From contig CAJUDQ010000002.1 in the NCBI GenBank assembly GCA_910585215.1, positions 3,386 through 67,385 on the forward strand: DNA of 64,000 bases, given 5' to 3'. The position numbers and the translations under genes were made by a program. Origin of the DNA: an uncultured Lachnospiraceae bacterium. Lineage in GTDB: Bacteria > Bacillota > Clostridia > Lachnospirales > Lachnospiraceae. The stretch's first letter is position 1; each line of letters begins with the position of its first letter. Under the pieces are notes generated by a model. The model made no database searches. It was not told where the DNA came from and saw only the letters and a list, made by a program, of their open reading frames with translations. This document shows positions 7,966 through 16,448 of this stretch, one piece after another.

Positions 7966-9207
7966 ATGAAGGAAAAAAGGTTAAAACCGGAGCTGTTAAT
8001 TCCGGCAGGGAGTTTGGAAGTATTAAAGACTGCTGTGATTTTCGGAGCAAATGCTGTTTATATTGGTGGCGAAGCATTTGGTTTGAGAGCAAAGGCAAAG
8101 AATTTTTCCATGAAAGATATAAGGGAAGGAATTTCTTTTGCGCATAAGCGAAATGTAAAGGTATATGTGACAGCAAATATTCTGGCTCATAACAGGGATT
8201 TAGATGAAGTCAGAGATTATTTTAAGGAGCTTGAGGATACAAGGCTGGATGCTCTGATTATTTCTGACCCTGCTGTATTTTTAATTGCAAAGCAGGTACT
8301 TCCTGATGTGGATATACATATCAGTACACAGGCAAATAACACAAATTATGGAACCTTTCAGTTCTGGCATAAACTGGGTGCAAAAAGAGTAGTCACTGCA
8401 AGAGAGCTGTCACTGGAGGAAATCAGAGAGATTCGCGCAAACATACCAACAGAAATGGAGATAGAAACCTTTATCCACGGTGCTATGTGTATCTCCTATT
8501 CCGGCAGATGTCTTTTAAGCAGTTTTCTGGCCGGAAGAGATGCAAACAGAGGAGCCTGTACACATCCATGCAGATGGAAATATGCAGTGGTGGAGGAGAC
8601 CAGACCAGGAGAATATATGCCGGTATATGAAAATGAAAGAGGTACTTATATTTTCAATTCCAAAGATTTGTGTATGGTTGAGCATATACCGGAGCTTATT
8701 GAATCAGGTATTGACAGCTTCAAAATTGAAGGAAGAATGAAAACGGCATTGTATGTCGCTACTGTGGCAAGGACATACCGTATGGCAATTGATGATTACT
8801 TAAGGGATGCACAGTACTATCAGTCAAGAATCCCATATTATCAAGCAGAAATTGCAAAGTGTACCTACAGACAATATACCACAGGCTTTTTCTTTGGAAA
8901 ACCGGATGAAAACACCCAGATTTATGACAGCAATACCTATATCAAGGGATATACTTACCTTGGAATGATAGAGGAAGAAAAAGGCGGGAAATACAGGATA
9001 GAACAGAAAAATAAGTTTTGTGTAGGTGAAACAATCGAGGTTATGAAGCCGGATGGAAGAAATATAGAAACTGTGGTTCTTTCTATAGAAAATGAAGATG
9101 GAGCAGCGATGGAAAGCGCGCCTCATCCAAAACAGATTTTATATATTGATTTGGGAATAGAGCTGGAAATCTATGATATTTTGAGAAGAAAAGAACTGGA
9201 TATATAG
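7966..9207 (+). CDS. trhP: U32 peptidase-family tRNA hydroxylation protein TrhP
   Basis: The 413-residue protein starts KPELLIPAGSLEVLKTAV, typical of U32-family proteins. Its cysteine signature C-I-S-Y-S-G-R-C, then GACTHPCRW, marks the predicted iron-sulfur ligands. Proteins of this family (E. coli TrhP/YegQ; B. subtilis YrrN and YrrO) are needed for prephenate-dependent hydroxylation of U34 in tRNA rather than for proteolysis. Having the methyltransferase immediately upstream makes a complete ho5U to mo5U pathway plausible. B. subtilis has two U32 proteins in tandem; only one is present here. A long hairpin after the stop ends the operon. Confidence 0.87.
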   Translation: MKEKRLKPELLIPAGSLEVLKTAVIFGANAVYIGGEAFGLRAKAKNFSMKDIREGISFAHKRNVKVYVTANILAHNRDLDEVRDYFKELEDTRLDALIISDPAVFLIAKQVLPDVDIHISTQANNTNYGTFQFWHKLGAKRVVTARELSLEEIREIRANIPTEMEIETFIHGAMCISYSGRCLLSSFLAGRDANRGACTHPCRWKYAVVEETRPGEYMPVYENERGTYIFNSKDLCMVEHIPELIESGIDSFKIEGRMKTALYVATVARTYRMAIDDYLRDAQYYQSRIPYYQAEIAKCTYRQYTTGFFFGKPDENTQIYDSNTYIKGYTYLGMIEEEKGGKYRIEQKNKFCVGETIEVMKPDGRNIETVVLSIENEDGAAMESAPHPKQILYIDLGIELEIYDILRRKELDI

Positions 9208-9220
9208 AATTGTATATGTA

Positions 9221-9281
9221 GAAATATATGTATACAATTTTTGCATAACAGGTTCTGAAGCAAAAATTGTACATATATTTC
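9221..9281. terminator. Bidirectional terminator between trhP and sigK
   Basis: Arms 9221-9244 and 9260-9281 are inverted repeats of about 22 bases with one 2-base bulge and a 15-base loop. Runs of A and T lie inside the arms (TTTTTGC and GCAAAAA), so the structure can serve both convergent genes. Confidence 0.7.
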
Positions 9282-9295
9282 ATATGACAGAACAT

Positions 9296-9922
9296 TTAAT
9301 GCTGATAAAGAGCATTTTTTAATTTTTGCAGACATTTTTTTTCAATTCTGCTGACATAGCTCCTTGATATTCCAAGGATTTTGGCAAGCTCGCGCTGAGT
9401 GAGTTCCTTTTCACCAAGGATGCCATATCTTTTTTTGATTAAATCAAATTCCTCTGGTGTAAGGACTTTATTCATATTATGGTAGAGCCATTTCAGTTCA
9501 TTGTTCAAATCAAATTCACTGGCAAAATCATAGGAATCTGCTTCAATCACATCGAGCAGATGAATGGAGTTTCCTTCCTTGTCTGTGCCAATAGGCTCAT
9601 AGATACTGACCTCACGGGATTTTTTTTTCTCGCTGCGCAGATGCATAAGGATTTCGTTGTCAATACATTTGCTGGCATAAGTAACAAGACGGTTGCCTGT
9701 CTTGGGGTTAAAGGTATTCACAGCTTTTATTAATCCAATAGTGCCAATCGAAATGAGGTCATCATTTTCCCATTCACCCTGATTGTATTTTTTTGCAATG
9801 TGGGCTACAAGTCTGAGATTGTGCTCAACCAGCTTGTTTCGGGCTTCCATATCGCCACTTGCTAAACATTCCAGCAGAAGAGCTTCTTCCTCCTTGGTAA
9901 GTGGTTCTCTGAAAGTTTCCAA
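9296..9922 (-). CDS. sigK: Sporulation sigma factor SigK
   Basis: The 208-residue sigma-70-family protein carries region 2 (NKLVEHNLRLVAHIAKKY, then DDLISIGTIGLIKAVNTF) and region 4 (LTQRELAKILGISRSYVSRIEKK). Length and sequence match sigma K, the late mother-cell factor of endospore formation. The gene is a single uninterrupted frame: there is no skin-type prophage insertion, and the usual pro-sequence of about 20 residues seen in Bacillus is not evident, as in several Clostridia. The start is TTG at 9922, preceded by GGGG at a 6-base distance; no in-frame ATG precedes it because a stop lies just upstream. No sigma-E promoter could be called with confidence. Confidence 0.95.
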   Translation of the reverse strand: METFREPLTKEEEALLLECLASGDMEARNKLVEHNLRLVAHIAKKYNQGEWENDDLISIGTIGLIKAVNTFNPKTGNRLVTYASKCIDNEILMHLRSEKKKSREVSIYEPIGTDKEGNSIHLLDVIEADSYDFASEFDLNNELKWLYHNMNKVLTPEEFDLIKKRYGILGEKELTQRELAKILGISRSYVSRIEKKCLQKLKNALYQH

Positions 9923-10049
9923 TTGATGCCCCTAAACAAAAGTTTATTATATTCTATGATGAAAGCAGGAAGAAAGTGCCTTTCCTAAAAAAATAAAGAA
10001 GCGGGAAAGAGTGAAAAAATAAAAAAAGCAGAAAGGATATTGCTGAGGC

Positions 10050-10667
10050 ATGGTACAAAAAATGATAAAAAATATTGTATTTGATTTGGGTATGGTATTA
10101 GTCAGTTTTAACTGGAAAGAATATTTGGACAGTTTCAATTTTCACAGTGATATAAAAGAAAAAATGATAGAAAAGGCGCTGGGCAATGTGACAGTGTGGA
10201 ATGAGCATGACAGAGGAACCCTGAGCGATGAGGCATTTATAGAATTTGCTTCAAAAGAGGCGCCTGAGATAAAATATCCTCTAAGACAGTATATGAGTGG
10301 AGTCGGACATATCTGTAAAGAATATCCATATGCCACAGAATGGATTTCCTCTTTAAAGCAGAGGGGATATCAGGTGTATATTCTGTCCAATTATGGAAAC
10401 ACTCCTTATAAATATGCACAGCAGCATTTTCGTTTTCTGGATAAGGTCGACGGCGCGGTGATTTCATCTGAGGTAAAGTTTGTAAAGCCTGAGATAGAGA
10501 TTTATCAATGTCTTTTGGAAAAATATCATTTAAAAGCCGAAGAGACAGTCTTTTTGGACGACAGAAAGGATAATATAGAGGCGGCAGAAAAATGTGGAAT
10601 ATATGGAATTGTTTTTCAGGGGTATGAGGAAGGAAAAGAAGAATTGGAGAAATTATTAAATTTATAA
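10050..10667 (+). CDS. HAD-family phosphatase, YihX-like
   Basis: This is a 205-residue haloacid dehalogenase-fold hydrolase. Motif I is NIVFDLGMVLV, in which the second Asp of the usual DxD is replaced by Gly, as in the YihX branch (FDLGNV), whose E. coli member acts on alpha-D-glucose 1-phosphate. Motif II is ILSNYG, the motif III lysine lies in SSEVKFVKPEIEIY, and motif IV is VFLDDRKDN. All catalytic positions except the general-acid Asp appear present, so phosphatase activity is plausible; the substrate is unknown. The gene diverges from sigK across 127 bases; an AAAGGA site precedes the ATG. Confidence 0.88.
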   Translation: MVQKMIKNIVFDLGMVLVSFNWKEYLDSFNFHSDIKEKMIEKALGNVTVWNEHDRGTLSDEAFIEFASKEAPEIKYPLRQYMSGVGHICKEYPYATEWISSLKQRGYQVYILSNYGNTPYKYAQQHFRFLDKVDGAVISSEVKFVKPEIEIYQCLLEKYHLKAEETVFLDDRKDNIEAAEKCGIYGIVFQGYEEGKEELEKLLNL

Positions 10668-10672
10668 AAATC

Positions 10673-10701
10673 TTGTATTTTTTCTATTATTCTGATATAC
10701 T
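10673..10701 (+). promoter_or_regulatory. Sigma-A-type promoter for mecA
   Basis: TTGTAT (10673-10678) and TATACT (10696-10701) are separated by 17 bases, 29 bases before the mecA start codon. It lies right after the HAD gene stop, so mecA is transcribed on its own. Confidence 0.65.
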
Positions 10702-10730
10702 CAAACACGACAGATATTGGAGGTGAAAGG

Positions 10731-11411
10731 ATGAGATTTAGAAAATTAGATGAAAAAACAATCTGCTGCATGTTATCGGAAGAGGATTTGACAGATAATG
10801 ACATTACGATTGAGGATTTTATACATAACAGGGATAATGTACAGTATTTTTTGGAAGAAATTATAGAAACTGCAAGAGAAGAGGTAGGCTTTGAGGCATC
10901 GGGACCAATGCTGTCGATTCAAATTATGGCAATGTATCCGGAGGGTGTTATGATTACATTTTCTGATAACCCAAAAGGTATGACAAATGCAATTAAGGCT
11001 GGTCTTGCTCAGGTAAAAGGCGAAGTTGACGATGCGGAATGGATTGAGGCCGGAAGTTTTTCTGTACCTAAGAAGCCACATGCACAGAAAAAAGTGGAAA
11101 ATGCGGAAAAACTGATAGCTGTATTTGAATTTTCCAGTATGGATACCATCTTTTCTTTTGTAAAAAATACATCTGTCAGAAGCGGACTGGACAGCAGTCT
11201 GTATAAAGAAGAAAAGACAGGAAAATATTATATGACATTGATTAAGACAAGAATGTCAGAAGAACGCTATCGCGTCTTAATTGCAACCGCAATGGAATTT
11301 GGCAATTTTATCGCTGACACAAGACTTCAGTACGCACAGCTTGAGGAGCATTGTTGTTGTATGATAAAGGAAAAAGCGGTGAATACTTTGAAAAAAATAA
11401 GTGCGATATAA
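10731..11411 (+). CDS. mecA: Adaptor protein MecA
   Basis: The 226-residue protein begins MRFRKLDEKTICCMLSEEDL and has the acidic N-terminal substrate-binding domain and a C-terminal ferredoxin-like domain (EFSSMDTIFSFVKN onward) that docks onto ClpC. In Bacillus, MecA delivers ComK and other proteins to ClpCP; here the targets are unknown. The linker (about residues 85-125) is lysine-rich. The C-terminal cysteine run H-C-C-C-M is not a typical family feature. GGAGG lies 6 bases before the ATG. Confidence 0.92.
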   Translation: MRFRKLDEKTICCMLSEEDLTDNDITIEDFIHNRDNVQYFLEEIIETAREEVGFEASGPMLSIQIMAMYPEGVMITFSDNPKGMTNAIKAGLAQVKGEVDDAEWIEAGSFSVPKKPHAQKKVENAEKLIAVFEFSSMDTIFSFVKNTSVRSGLDSSLYKEEKTGKYYMTLIKTRMSEERYRVLIATAMEFGNFIADTRLQYAQLEEHCCCMIKEKAVNTLKKISAI

Positions 11412-11496
11412 TTTATATATTATAATCTCTATATCGCAATTATATATTTAATATAATCTGAACATAACAAAAAGGTGAAAAAGAAAGAGTAACGAT

Positions 11497-12957
11497 ATGA
11501 ATACAAAAATCAGAACAAGATACGCGCCCAGTCCTACAGGAAAAATGCATGTGGGAAATTTAAGAACGGCATTGTATGAGTTTCTTATTGCAAAGCATGA
11601 GGGCGGAGATTTTATTTTAAGAATTGAGGATACTGACCAGGAGCGATTTGTGGAGGGGGCTGTTGATATTATCAACAATACGCTTTCAAAAACAGGGCTG
11701 ATTCATGACGAGGGACCGGATAAGGATAAAGGTTTTGGACCTTATGTGCAAAGTGAGCGCATGGCCTCCGGAATTTATCTGGAATATGCAAAGCAGTTAA
11801 TAGAAAAAGGAGAGGCTTATTATTGCTTTTGTGATAAGGAAAGACTCAATTCTTTAAAACAGGAAATAGCAGGTAAGGAAATTTCTGTTTATGACAAGCA
11901 TTGTCTTGGATTAAGCAAAGAAGAAATACAGGCAAATTTGGATTTTGGCAGACCGTATGTTATCCGGCAGAATGTTCCAAGAGAGGGAGTTACTGCATTT
12001 ACAGATGAGATTTATGGAAAAATCACAGTAGAAAATGCAGAACTTGATGATATGATTTTAATCAAATCAGACGGATATCCGACCTACAATTTTGCCAACG
12101 TGATTGACGACCATTTAATGCAAATTACACATGTGGTAAGAGGAAACGAGTATATCTCTTCTACTCCAAAGTATCAGAGATTGTATGATGCGTTTGGATG
12201 GGAGCCTCCAAAGTATATTCATCTTCCGTTGATTACAGATGAAAATCATAAAAAACTTTCCAAAAGAAGCGGAGATTCTTCTTTTGAGGATTTAATGGAA
12301 CATGGATTTATCGCTGAGGCAGTGGTGAATTATATTGCACTTCTGGGATGGAGTCCTGAGGATAACAGGGAAATTTTCACTCTGGATGAACTGATTCAAG
12401 TATTTGACTATCACCACATCAGCAAATCACCGGCAGTTTTTGATCTTGTAAAACTGAAGTGGATGAACGGCGAATATATGAAAGCGATGGAAAATGAAAA
12501 ATTCTATGAAATGGCAATGCCATATATCAAAGAGGTAATTACAAAGGATTTAGATTTGCGTAAAATTCTCGATATGGTAAAAACAAGGATTGAGATATTT
12601 CCAGATATTAAGGAAATGGTGGATTTTTTTGAAAGTCTTCCGGAATATGATATCTCCATGTATACACATAAAAAAATGAAAACCAATACAGAAAATTCTC
12701 TGGAAGTATTAAAAGAGGTACTTCCTATTCTGGAGGAAGTAAATGATTATTCGGTAGACACGCTTCATAACAGAATTATGCAGTATATTTCAGAAAAAGG
12801 GATTAAGAATGGACAGGGGCTGTGGCCAATCAGAACGGCAGTGTCCGGCAAACAGATGACTCCGGCAGGAGCGTTTGAGATTATGGAGGTCATAGGAAAA
12901 GAGGAAACGCTTGAAAGAATCCGCAAAGGAATAGAACTGCTGGAAAATGCAGGTTAG
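11497..12957 (+). CDS. gltX: Glutamyl-tRNA synthetase
   Basis: The 486-residue class I aminoacyl-tRNA synthetase has its HIGH motif as HVGN in [16 protein letters not shown] and its KMSKS equivalent as KLSKRSG. The C-terminal helical anticodon-binding domain is complete. No GatCAB subunit is in the window, so whether the enzyme also mischarges tRNA-Gln cannot be judged, though this is usual in Clostridia. The 85 bases upstream contain AT-rich promoter-like sequence, and a hairpin terminator follows the stop. Confidence 0.97.
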   Translation: MNTKIRTRYAPSPTGKMHVGNLRTALYEFLIAKHEGGDFILRIEDTDQERFVEGAVDIINNTLSKTGLIHDEGPDKDKGFGPYVQSERMASGIYLEYAKQLIEKGEAYYCFCDKERLNSLKQEIAGKEISVYDKHCLGLSKEEIQANLDFGRPYVIRQNVPREGVTAFTDEIYGKITVENAELDDMILIKSDGYPTYNFANVIDDHLMQITHVVRGNEYISSTPKYQRLYDAFGWEPPKYIHLPLITDENHKKLSKRSGDSSFEDLMEHGFIAEAVVNYIALLGWSPEDNREIFTLDELIQVFDYHHISKSPAVFDLVKLKWMNGEYMKAMENEKFYEMAMPYIKEVITKDLDLRKILDMVKTRIEIFPDIKEMVDFFESLPEYDISMYTHKKMKTNTENSLEVLKEVLPILEEVNDYSVDTLHNRIMQYISEKGIKNGQGLWPIRTAVSGKQMTPAGAFEIMEVIGKEETLERIRKGIELLENAG

Positions 12958-12971
12958 ATTATAGTGTTTGC

Positions 12972-13002
12972 AAGGTCAGATTTTTCAGGTCTGGCCTTTT
13001 TT
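12972..13002 (+). terminator. Rho-independent terminator of gltX
   Basis: AAGGTCAGA (12972-12980) pairs with TCTGGCCTT (12990-12998) with one wobble, followed by a T-run to 13002. Confidence 0.85.
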
Positions 13003-13096
13003 ATTGCAAAATGAAAAAAGCCGGTTTACAGAGTCTTTTCTGTATTCTGTGTAATGAATACGGGTTCTGACTGCATAAATTTAGATAAATTGCATA

Positions 13097-13124
13097 TTTA
13101 CATATTTTCAAATTGTGCTACTAT
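13097..13124 (+). promoter_or_regulatory. Promoter of the ECF S-component and kinase operon
   Basis: TTTACA (13097-13102) and TACTAT (13119-13124) are 16 bases apart. About 40 bases separate the likely start of transcription from the ATG, too short for a riboswitch. Confidence 0.6.
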
Positions 13125-13168
13125 AGGGATAGTTTACAGAAATATTTATAAAAGGAGGATCTTATATT

Positions 13169-13717
13169 ATGAGGGAAGCTGATAAAAAAGACAAAATAAA
13201 AATAAACAGAGAAGGGGCAAGAATCATAACTCTGACAGGTTTATTTATGGCATTAATTTGTGTGGCAACTTTATTTTTTAAAGTGCCTATTCCCCTTGGA
13301 TATGCGCATCTTGGAAACGGATTTATTTTTCTTGCCGCCGTTTTTTTGAAAAATCCCTATGCAATGACAGCGACAGGAGTCGGTTCTGCACTTGCAGATT
13401 TGCTTGGCGGGTATGCGGAATGGATAGTACCTACACTTTTGATTAAATGTCTGATGGGAGCGTTGATTTCGATGATTTCAGCAAATGGAAAGGTGAAATC
13501 GGTCCGTACGTTTCTGGCTGTTTTTGCCGGCGCAGTGGAAATGGTTGCAGGATATACAATTGCAGGAGCATTGCTCTATGGAAGTATTCCGGCGGGTCTG
13601 GCTCAGATACCAGGGCTTACGGCAGAAGGAATTGTCGGAATGGTATTGTTTTATGTAGTTGGAATTGTTTGTGAAAAAGCTGGAGTAAAAAAGTATTTTG
13701 TACAGCATAACATGTAA
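13169..13717 (+). CDS. ECF transporter S component, probably for a vitamin B6 precursor
   Basis: The 182-residue membrane protein has about five to six hydrophobic segments after a charged cytoplasmic head. The pattern GYAHLGNGFIFLAAVFLKNP and the small-residue-rich helix GVGSALADLLGGYAEW are typical of ECF substrate-binding S components. These pair with a shared EcfT-EcfA energizing module, which is not in the window. The gene overlaps or abuts a pyridoxamine kinase, so the cargo is probably pyridoxine, pyridoxal or pyridoxamine (PdxU/HmpT-like); that is inference from neighbourhood, since S components are hard to assign by sequence. Confidence 0.85.
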   Translation: MREADKKDKIKINREGARIITLTGLFMALICVATLFFKVPIPLGYAHLGNGFIFLAAVFLKNPYAMTATGVGSALADLLGGYAEWIVPTLLIKCLMGALISMISANGKVKSVRTFLAVFAGAVEMVAGYTIAGALLYGSIPAGLAQIPGLTAEGIVGMVLFYVVGIVCEKAGVKKYFVQHNM

Positions 13718-13728
13718 TGGAGTTGAAA

Positions 13729-14562
13729 ATGAATCATAATAACCAGAAAAAAATAGCAGTTATTAATGATATTTCAGGATTTGGGAGATGTTCGGTAGCG
13801 GTTTCGCTGCCGGTTATCTCCTATCTTGGGATTCAGTGCTGTCCGGTGCCGACTTCTATTTTTTCCAATCATACAGGATTTCCTCATTATTTTTTCGACG
13901 ATTACACTGATAAAATGCAGGAGTATATTGATAACTGGAAAAAACTTGATTTACATTTTGAGGGAATTATGACAGGATTTCTCGGTTCAAAAAGGCAGAT
14001 TGAGATTGTAAAAAAATTTATCAGAGATTTCAAGGACGAAAATACAAAGGTTCTGGTAGACCCTGCGATGGGAGAAAACGGAAAGGCATATCCCACATAT
14101 ACAAAAGAGATGTGTCTGGAGATAAAAAAGCTGGTAGAGCATGCAGATATTATTACGCCAAATGTGACGGAGGCATGTATTTTGACCGATACTGAATATA
14201 AAGAGAGCTTTTGCCGACAGGACCTGTATGATATGGCGAAAAAGCTGGTAGAGCATGGGGCGAGACATGTTGTAATATCGGGAGTAAGGATGGGATATTA
14301 TGTAGGAAATGTAATTGCTTCGCACAGTTTGGAACCCAGAATAATAAAGCATAAAAAGACAGGAGATTTTCGGTCTGGAACAGGGGATATCTATGCGGCT
14401 ATTATTGCTGCGGATATGGTTAATCAGGTTCCGTTTGATATATCTGTCAGAAAAGCTGCTGATTTTGTAAAAAGGGCGCTGACAGAAACAGAAAGAATGA
14501 GAATACCAAGTACAGACGGACTGGCCTTTGAGGAAGTGTTATATACGTTAGACAGACATTAA
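13729..14562 (+). CDS. pdxY: Pyridoxal/pyridoxamine kinase
   Basis: This ribokinase-fold kinase starts KKIAVINDISGFGRCSVAV, has a central FEGIMTGFLGS, and ends with the anion-hole GDFRSGTGDIYAA carrying the catalytic Asp in GTGD. It phosphorylates the 5'-hydroxyl of B6 vitamers with ATP. An ATG at 13717 overlaps the S-component stop, but the better start is 13729, where GGAG is 6 bases away (277 residues). The pairing with the S component describes import and trapping by phosphorylation of one vitamin. Confidence 0.9.
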   Translation: MNHNNQKKIAVINDISGFGRCSVAVSLPVISYLGIQCCPVPTSIFSNHTGFPHYFFDDYTDKMQEYIDNWKKLDLHFEGIMTGFLGSKRQIEIVKKFIRDFKDENTKVLVDPAMGENGKAYPTYTKEMCLEIKKLVEHADIITPNVTEACILTDTEYKESFCRQDLYDMAKKLVEHGARHVVISGVRMGYYVGNVIASHSLEPRIIKHKKTGDFRSGTGDIYAAIIAADMVNQVPFDISVRKAADFVKRALTETERMRIPSTDGLAFEEVLYTLDRH

Positions 14563-14663
14563 AAGAAGCGCTGCTGCAAAACAGCTTCAGGCAATATAGT
14601 TATATTCTTTGCTGAGAAACAGCATATTGTACCTGATTGCTATGTTGCAACAGCCCTTCTTTT
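14561..14663. terminator. Long bidirectional hairpin between pdxY and the ABC-F gene
   Basis: Arms at 14561-14580 and 14644-14663 pair over 20 bases with two mismatches (18 of 20), starting AAAAGAAG and ending CTTCTTTT. The 63-base interior contains further partial pairing. It starts inside the pdxY stop codon and serves both convergent genes. Confidence 0.75.
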
Positions 14664-14685
14664 GTTTTTATCATTCAGTTCGTAA

Positions 14686-16314
14686 TTAATCTTCTCTTTC
14701 AAATTCTTCAATGGACTGTCTCTTTCGCGCCAGTTCATCACTTTCAAGATATTCATCATAAGTAGTCACTTTATCAATCAGCTGTCCATTTACAATTTCC
14801 ATAATACGATTTGCCGTCGTCTGTACAAACTGATGGTCATGAGAAGAGAAAAATACAACTCCCGGAAATTTTATTAATCCATTATTTAATGCAGTAATAG
14901 ATTCCATATCCAGATGATTTGTAGGCTCGTCCAGAATCAGACAGTTTGCTCCTGAAATCATAAGCTTTGACAGCATAACTCTTACTTTTTCACCACCAGA
15001 TAATACCTTTACCTTTTTCACTCCGTCGTCTCCTGAAAATAACATTCTTCCAAGGAAACCGCGGACATAAGGAGCCTCTTTGATTTCAGAATATTGTGTT
15101 AGCCATTCTACAATTGTATCGTCACAGTCAAAATCTCTTGTATTATCCTTTGGAAAATAGGACTGTGAGGTAGTAATTCCCCACTTATAGGTTCCTGAAT
15201 CCGGTTCCATTTCACCGGCAAGAATCTGAAACAGAGTGGTTTTTGCCAGTTCATTTGCGCCCACAAAAGCGATTTTGTCTTCATGCCCTGCAATAAAGGA
15301 GATATTATCAAGCACCTTTACACCGTCAATTGTCTTTGTCAGTCCTTCTACCGTCAGCACTTCATTGCCAATTTCTCTGTTTGGTCGAAAGTCAATATAC
15401 GGATACTTTCGGCTGGACGGCTTGATTTCATCAAGCTCAATTTTCTCCAAAGCTTTTTTTCTGGAGGTTGCCTGTTTGGATTTTGAGGCATTTGCAGAAA
15501 AGCGCTGGATAAATTCCTGAAGCTCTTTGATTTTTTCTTCTTTTTTCTTGTTTGCTTCTTTCATCTGTTTTACAAGAAGCTGGCTTGATTCATACCAGAA
15601 ATCATAATTTCCGGCATAAAGCTGAATTTTTGCATAATCAATATCTGCGGTATGAGTACATACTTTATTTAAGAAATATCTGTCATGGGAAACGACAATT
15701 ACAGTATTTTCAAAATTAATTAAAAATTCCTCCAGCCATGCAATTGCATCCAAATCCAGATGATTGGTAGGCTCATCGAGAAGCAGGATATCAGGATTGC
15801 CAAATAAAGCCTGCGCCAGAAGCACCTTTACTTTTTCGCTTCCTCTCAGTTCCTTCATTAACTTGTAATGCAACTCTGTTTCTATGCCAAGACCATTTAA
15901 AAGAGTTTCCGCATCTGCTTCGGCTTCCCATCCATTCATAGTGGCAAATTCACCTTCCAGTTCACTTGCCTTAATCCCGTCTTCTTCTGTAAAATCTTCC
16001 TTTGCATAAAGGGCATCTTTTTCTTTCATAATATCATAAAGTCTTGCATTTCCCATAATAACGGTGTCTAAAACAACACATTCGTCATACTGGAAATGGT
16101 CCTGCTTTAAAAAAGAAAGTCTTTGTCCCGATGTAATAGCGATTTCACCGGTAGTTGTTTCCAATTCGCCTGATAAGATTTTCAGGAAAGTAGATTTTCC
16201 GGCACCATTTGCACCGATAAGACCATAACAGTTTCCCTCGGTAAATTTAATATTTACATCCTCAAACAGTGCTTTTTTGCCGATTCTGTAAGTTACATTT
16301 ACTGCCTGTATCAT
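14686..16314 (-). CDS. ABC-F family ATPase (YkpA/YbiT-like)
   Basis: The 542-residue protein has two ABC domains without membrane segments. The first has GANGAGKST and LLLDEPTNHLDLD; the second has VGANELAKTTL and LILDEPTNHLDME. Between them lies the charged helical linker (KQMKEANKKKEEKIKELQEF) that in ABC-F proteins reaches the ribosomal peptidyl-transferase site. Note the degenerate second Walker A: the usual GxGKTT is replaced by ELAKTT. ABC-F proteins relieve stalled or antibiotic-bound ribosomes. An open frame extends 29 codons further upstream, but GGAGG lies 6 bases before this ATG, and a promoter overlaps the longer frame. Confidence 0.92.
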   Translation of the reverse strand: MIQAVNVTYRIGKKALFEDVNIKFTEGNCYGLIGANGAGKSTFLKILSGELETTTGEIAITSGQRLSFLKQDHFQYDECVVLDTVIMGNARLYDIMKEKDALYAKEDFTEEDGIKASELEGEFATMNGWEAEADAETLLNGLGIETELHYKLMKELRGSEKVKVLLAQALFGNPDILLLDEPTNHLDLDAIAWLEEFLINFENTVIVVSHDRYFLNKVCTHTADIDYAKIQLYAGNYDFWYESSQLLVKQMKEANKKKEEKIKELQEFIQRFSANASKSKQATSRKKALEKIELDEIKPSSRKYPYIDFRPNREIGNEVLTVEGLTKTIDGVKVLDNISFIAGHEDKIAFVGANELAKTTLFQILAGEMEPDSGTYKWGITTSQSYFPKDNTRDFDCDDTIVEWLTQYSEIKEAPYVRGFLGRMLFSGDDGVKKVKVLSGGEKVRVMLSKLMISGANCLILDEPTNHLDMESITALNNGLIKFPGVVFFSSHDHQFVQTTANRIMEIVNGQLIDKVTTYDEYLESDELARKRQSIEEFERED

Positions 16315-16372
16315 AAAAACCTCCATATATTTTTTCAGAGAAAATAATTTCTTTTGTTCTAAACCGTGTTCT

Positions 16373-16401
16373 AGTATAATATTAAATAGAAGAATATGCA
16401 A
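16373..16401 (-). promoter_or_regulatory. Promoter of the ABC-F gene
   Basis: On the minus strand, TTGCAT (16401-16396) and TATACT (16378-16373) have a 17-base spacer. Transcription would start near 16366, downstream of the more distant ATG at 16401, which supports the start at 16314. Confidence 0.6.
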
Positions 16402-16448
16402 GCAGAAAATGGAAAATAGACAAAGAATTTATGGTCGGCAAAGGCAGA

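Noticed and set aside
9221..9281. A mobile palindrome after trhP
   Set aside because: It lies symmetrically between convergent stops with A and T runs, so a bidirectional terminator explains it.
9296..9922. A skin-type interruption of sigK
   Set aside because: The frame is continuous through regions 2 to 4, with no insertion.
13020..13168. A riboswitch before the ECF S component
   Set aside because: The promoter at 13097-13124 leaves a leader of only about 40 bases, and no known aptamer pattern is visible.
14686..16401. The longer 571-residue form of the ABC-F protein
   Set aside because: The promoter lies inside the extension and a strong GGAGG supports the ATG at 16314.
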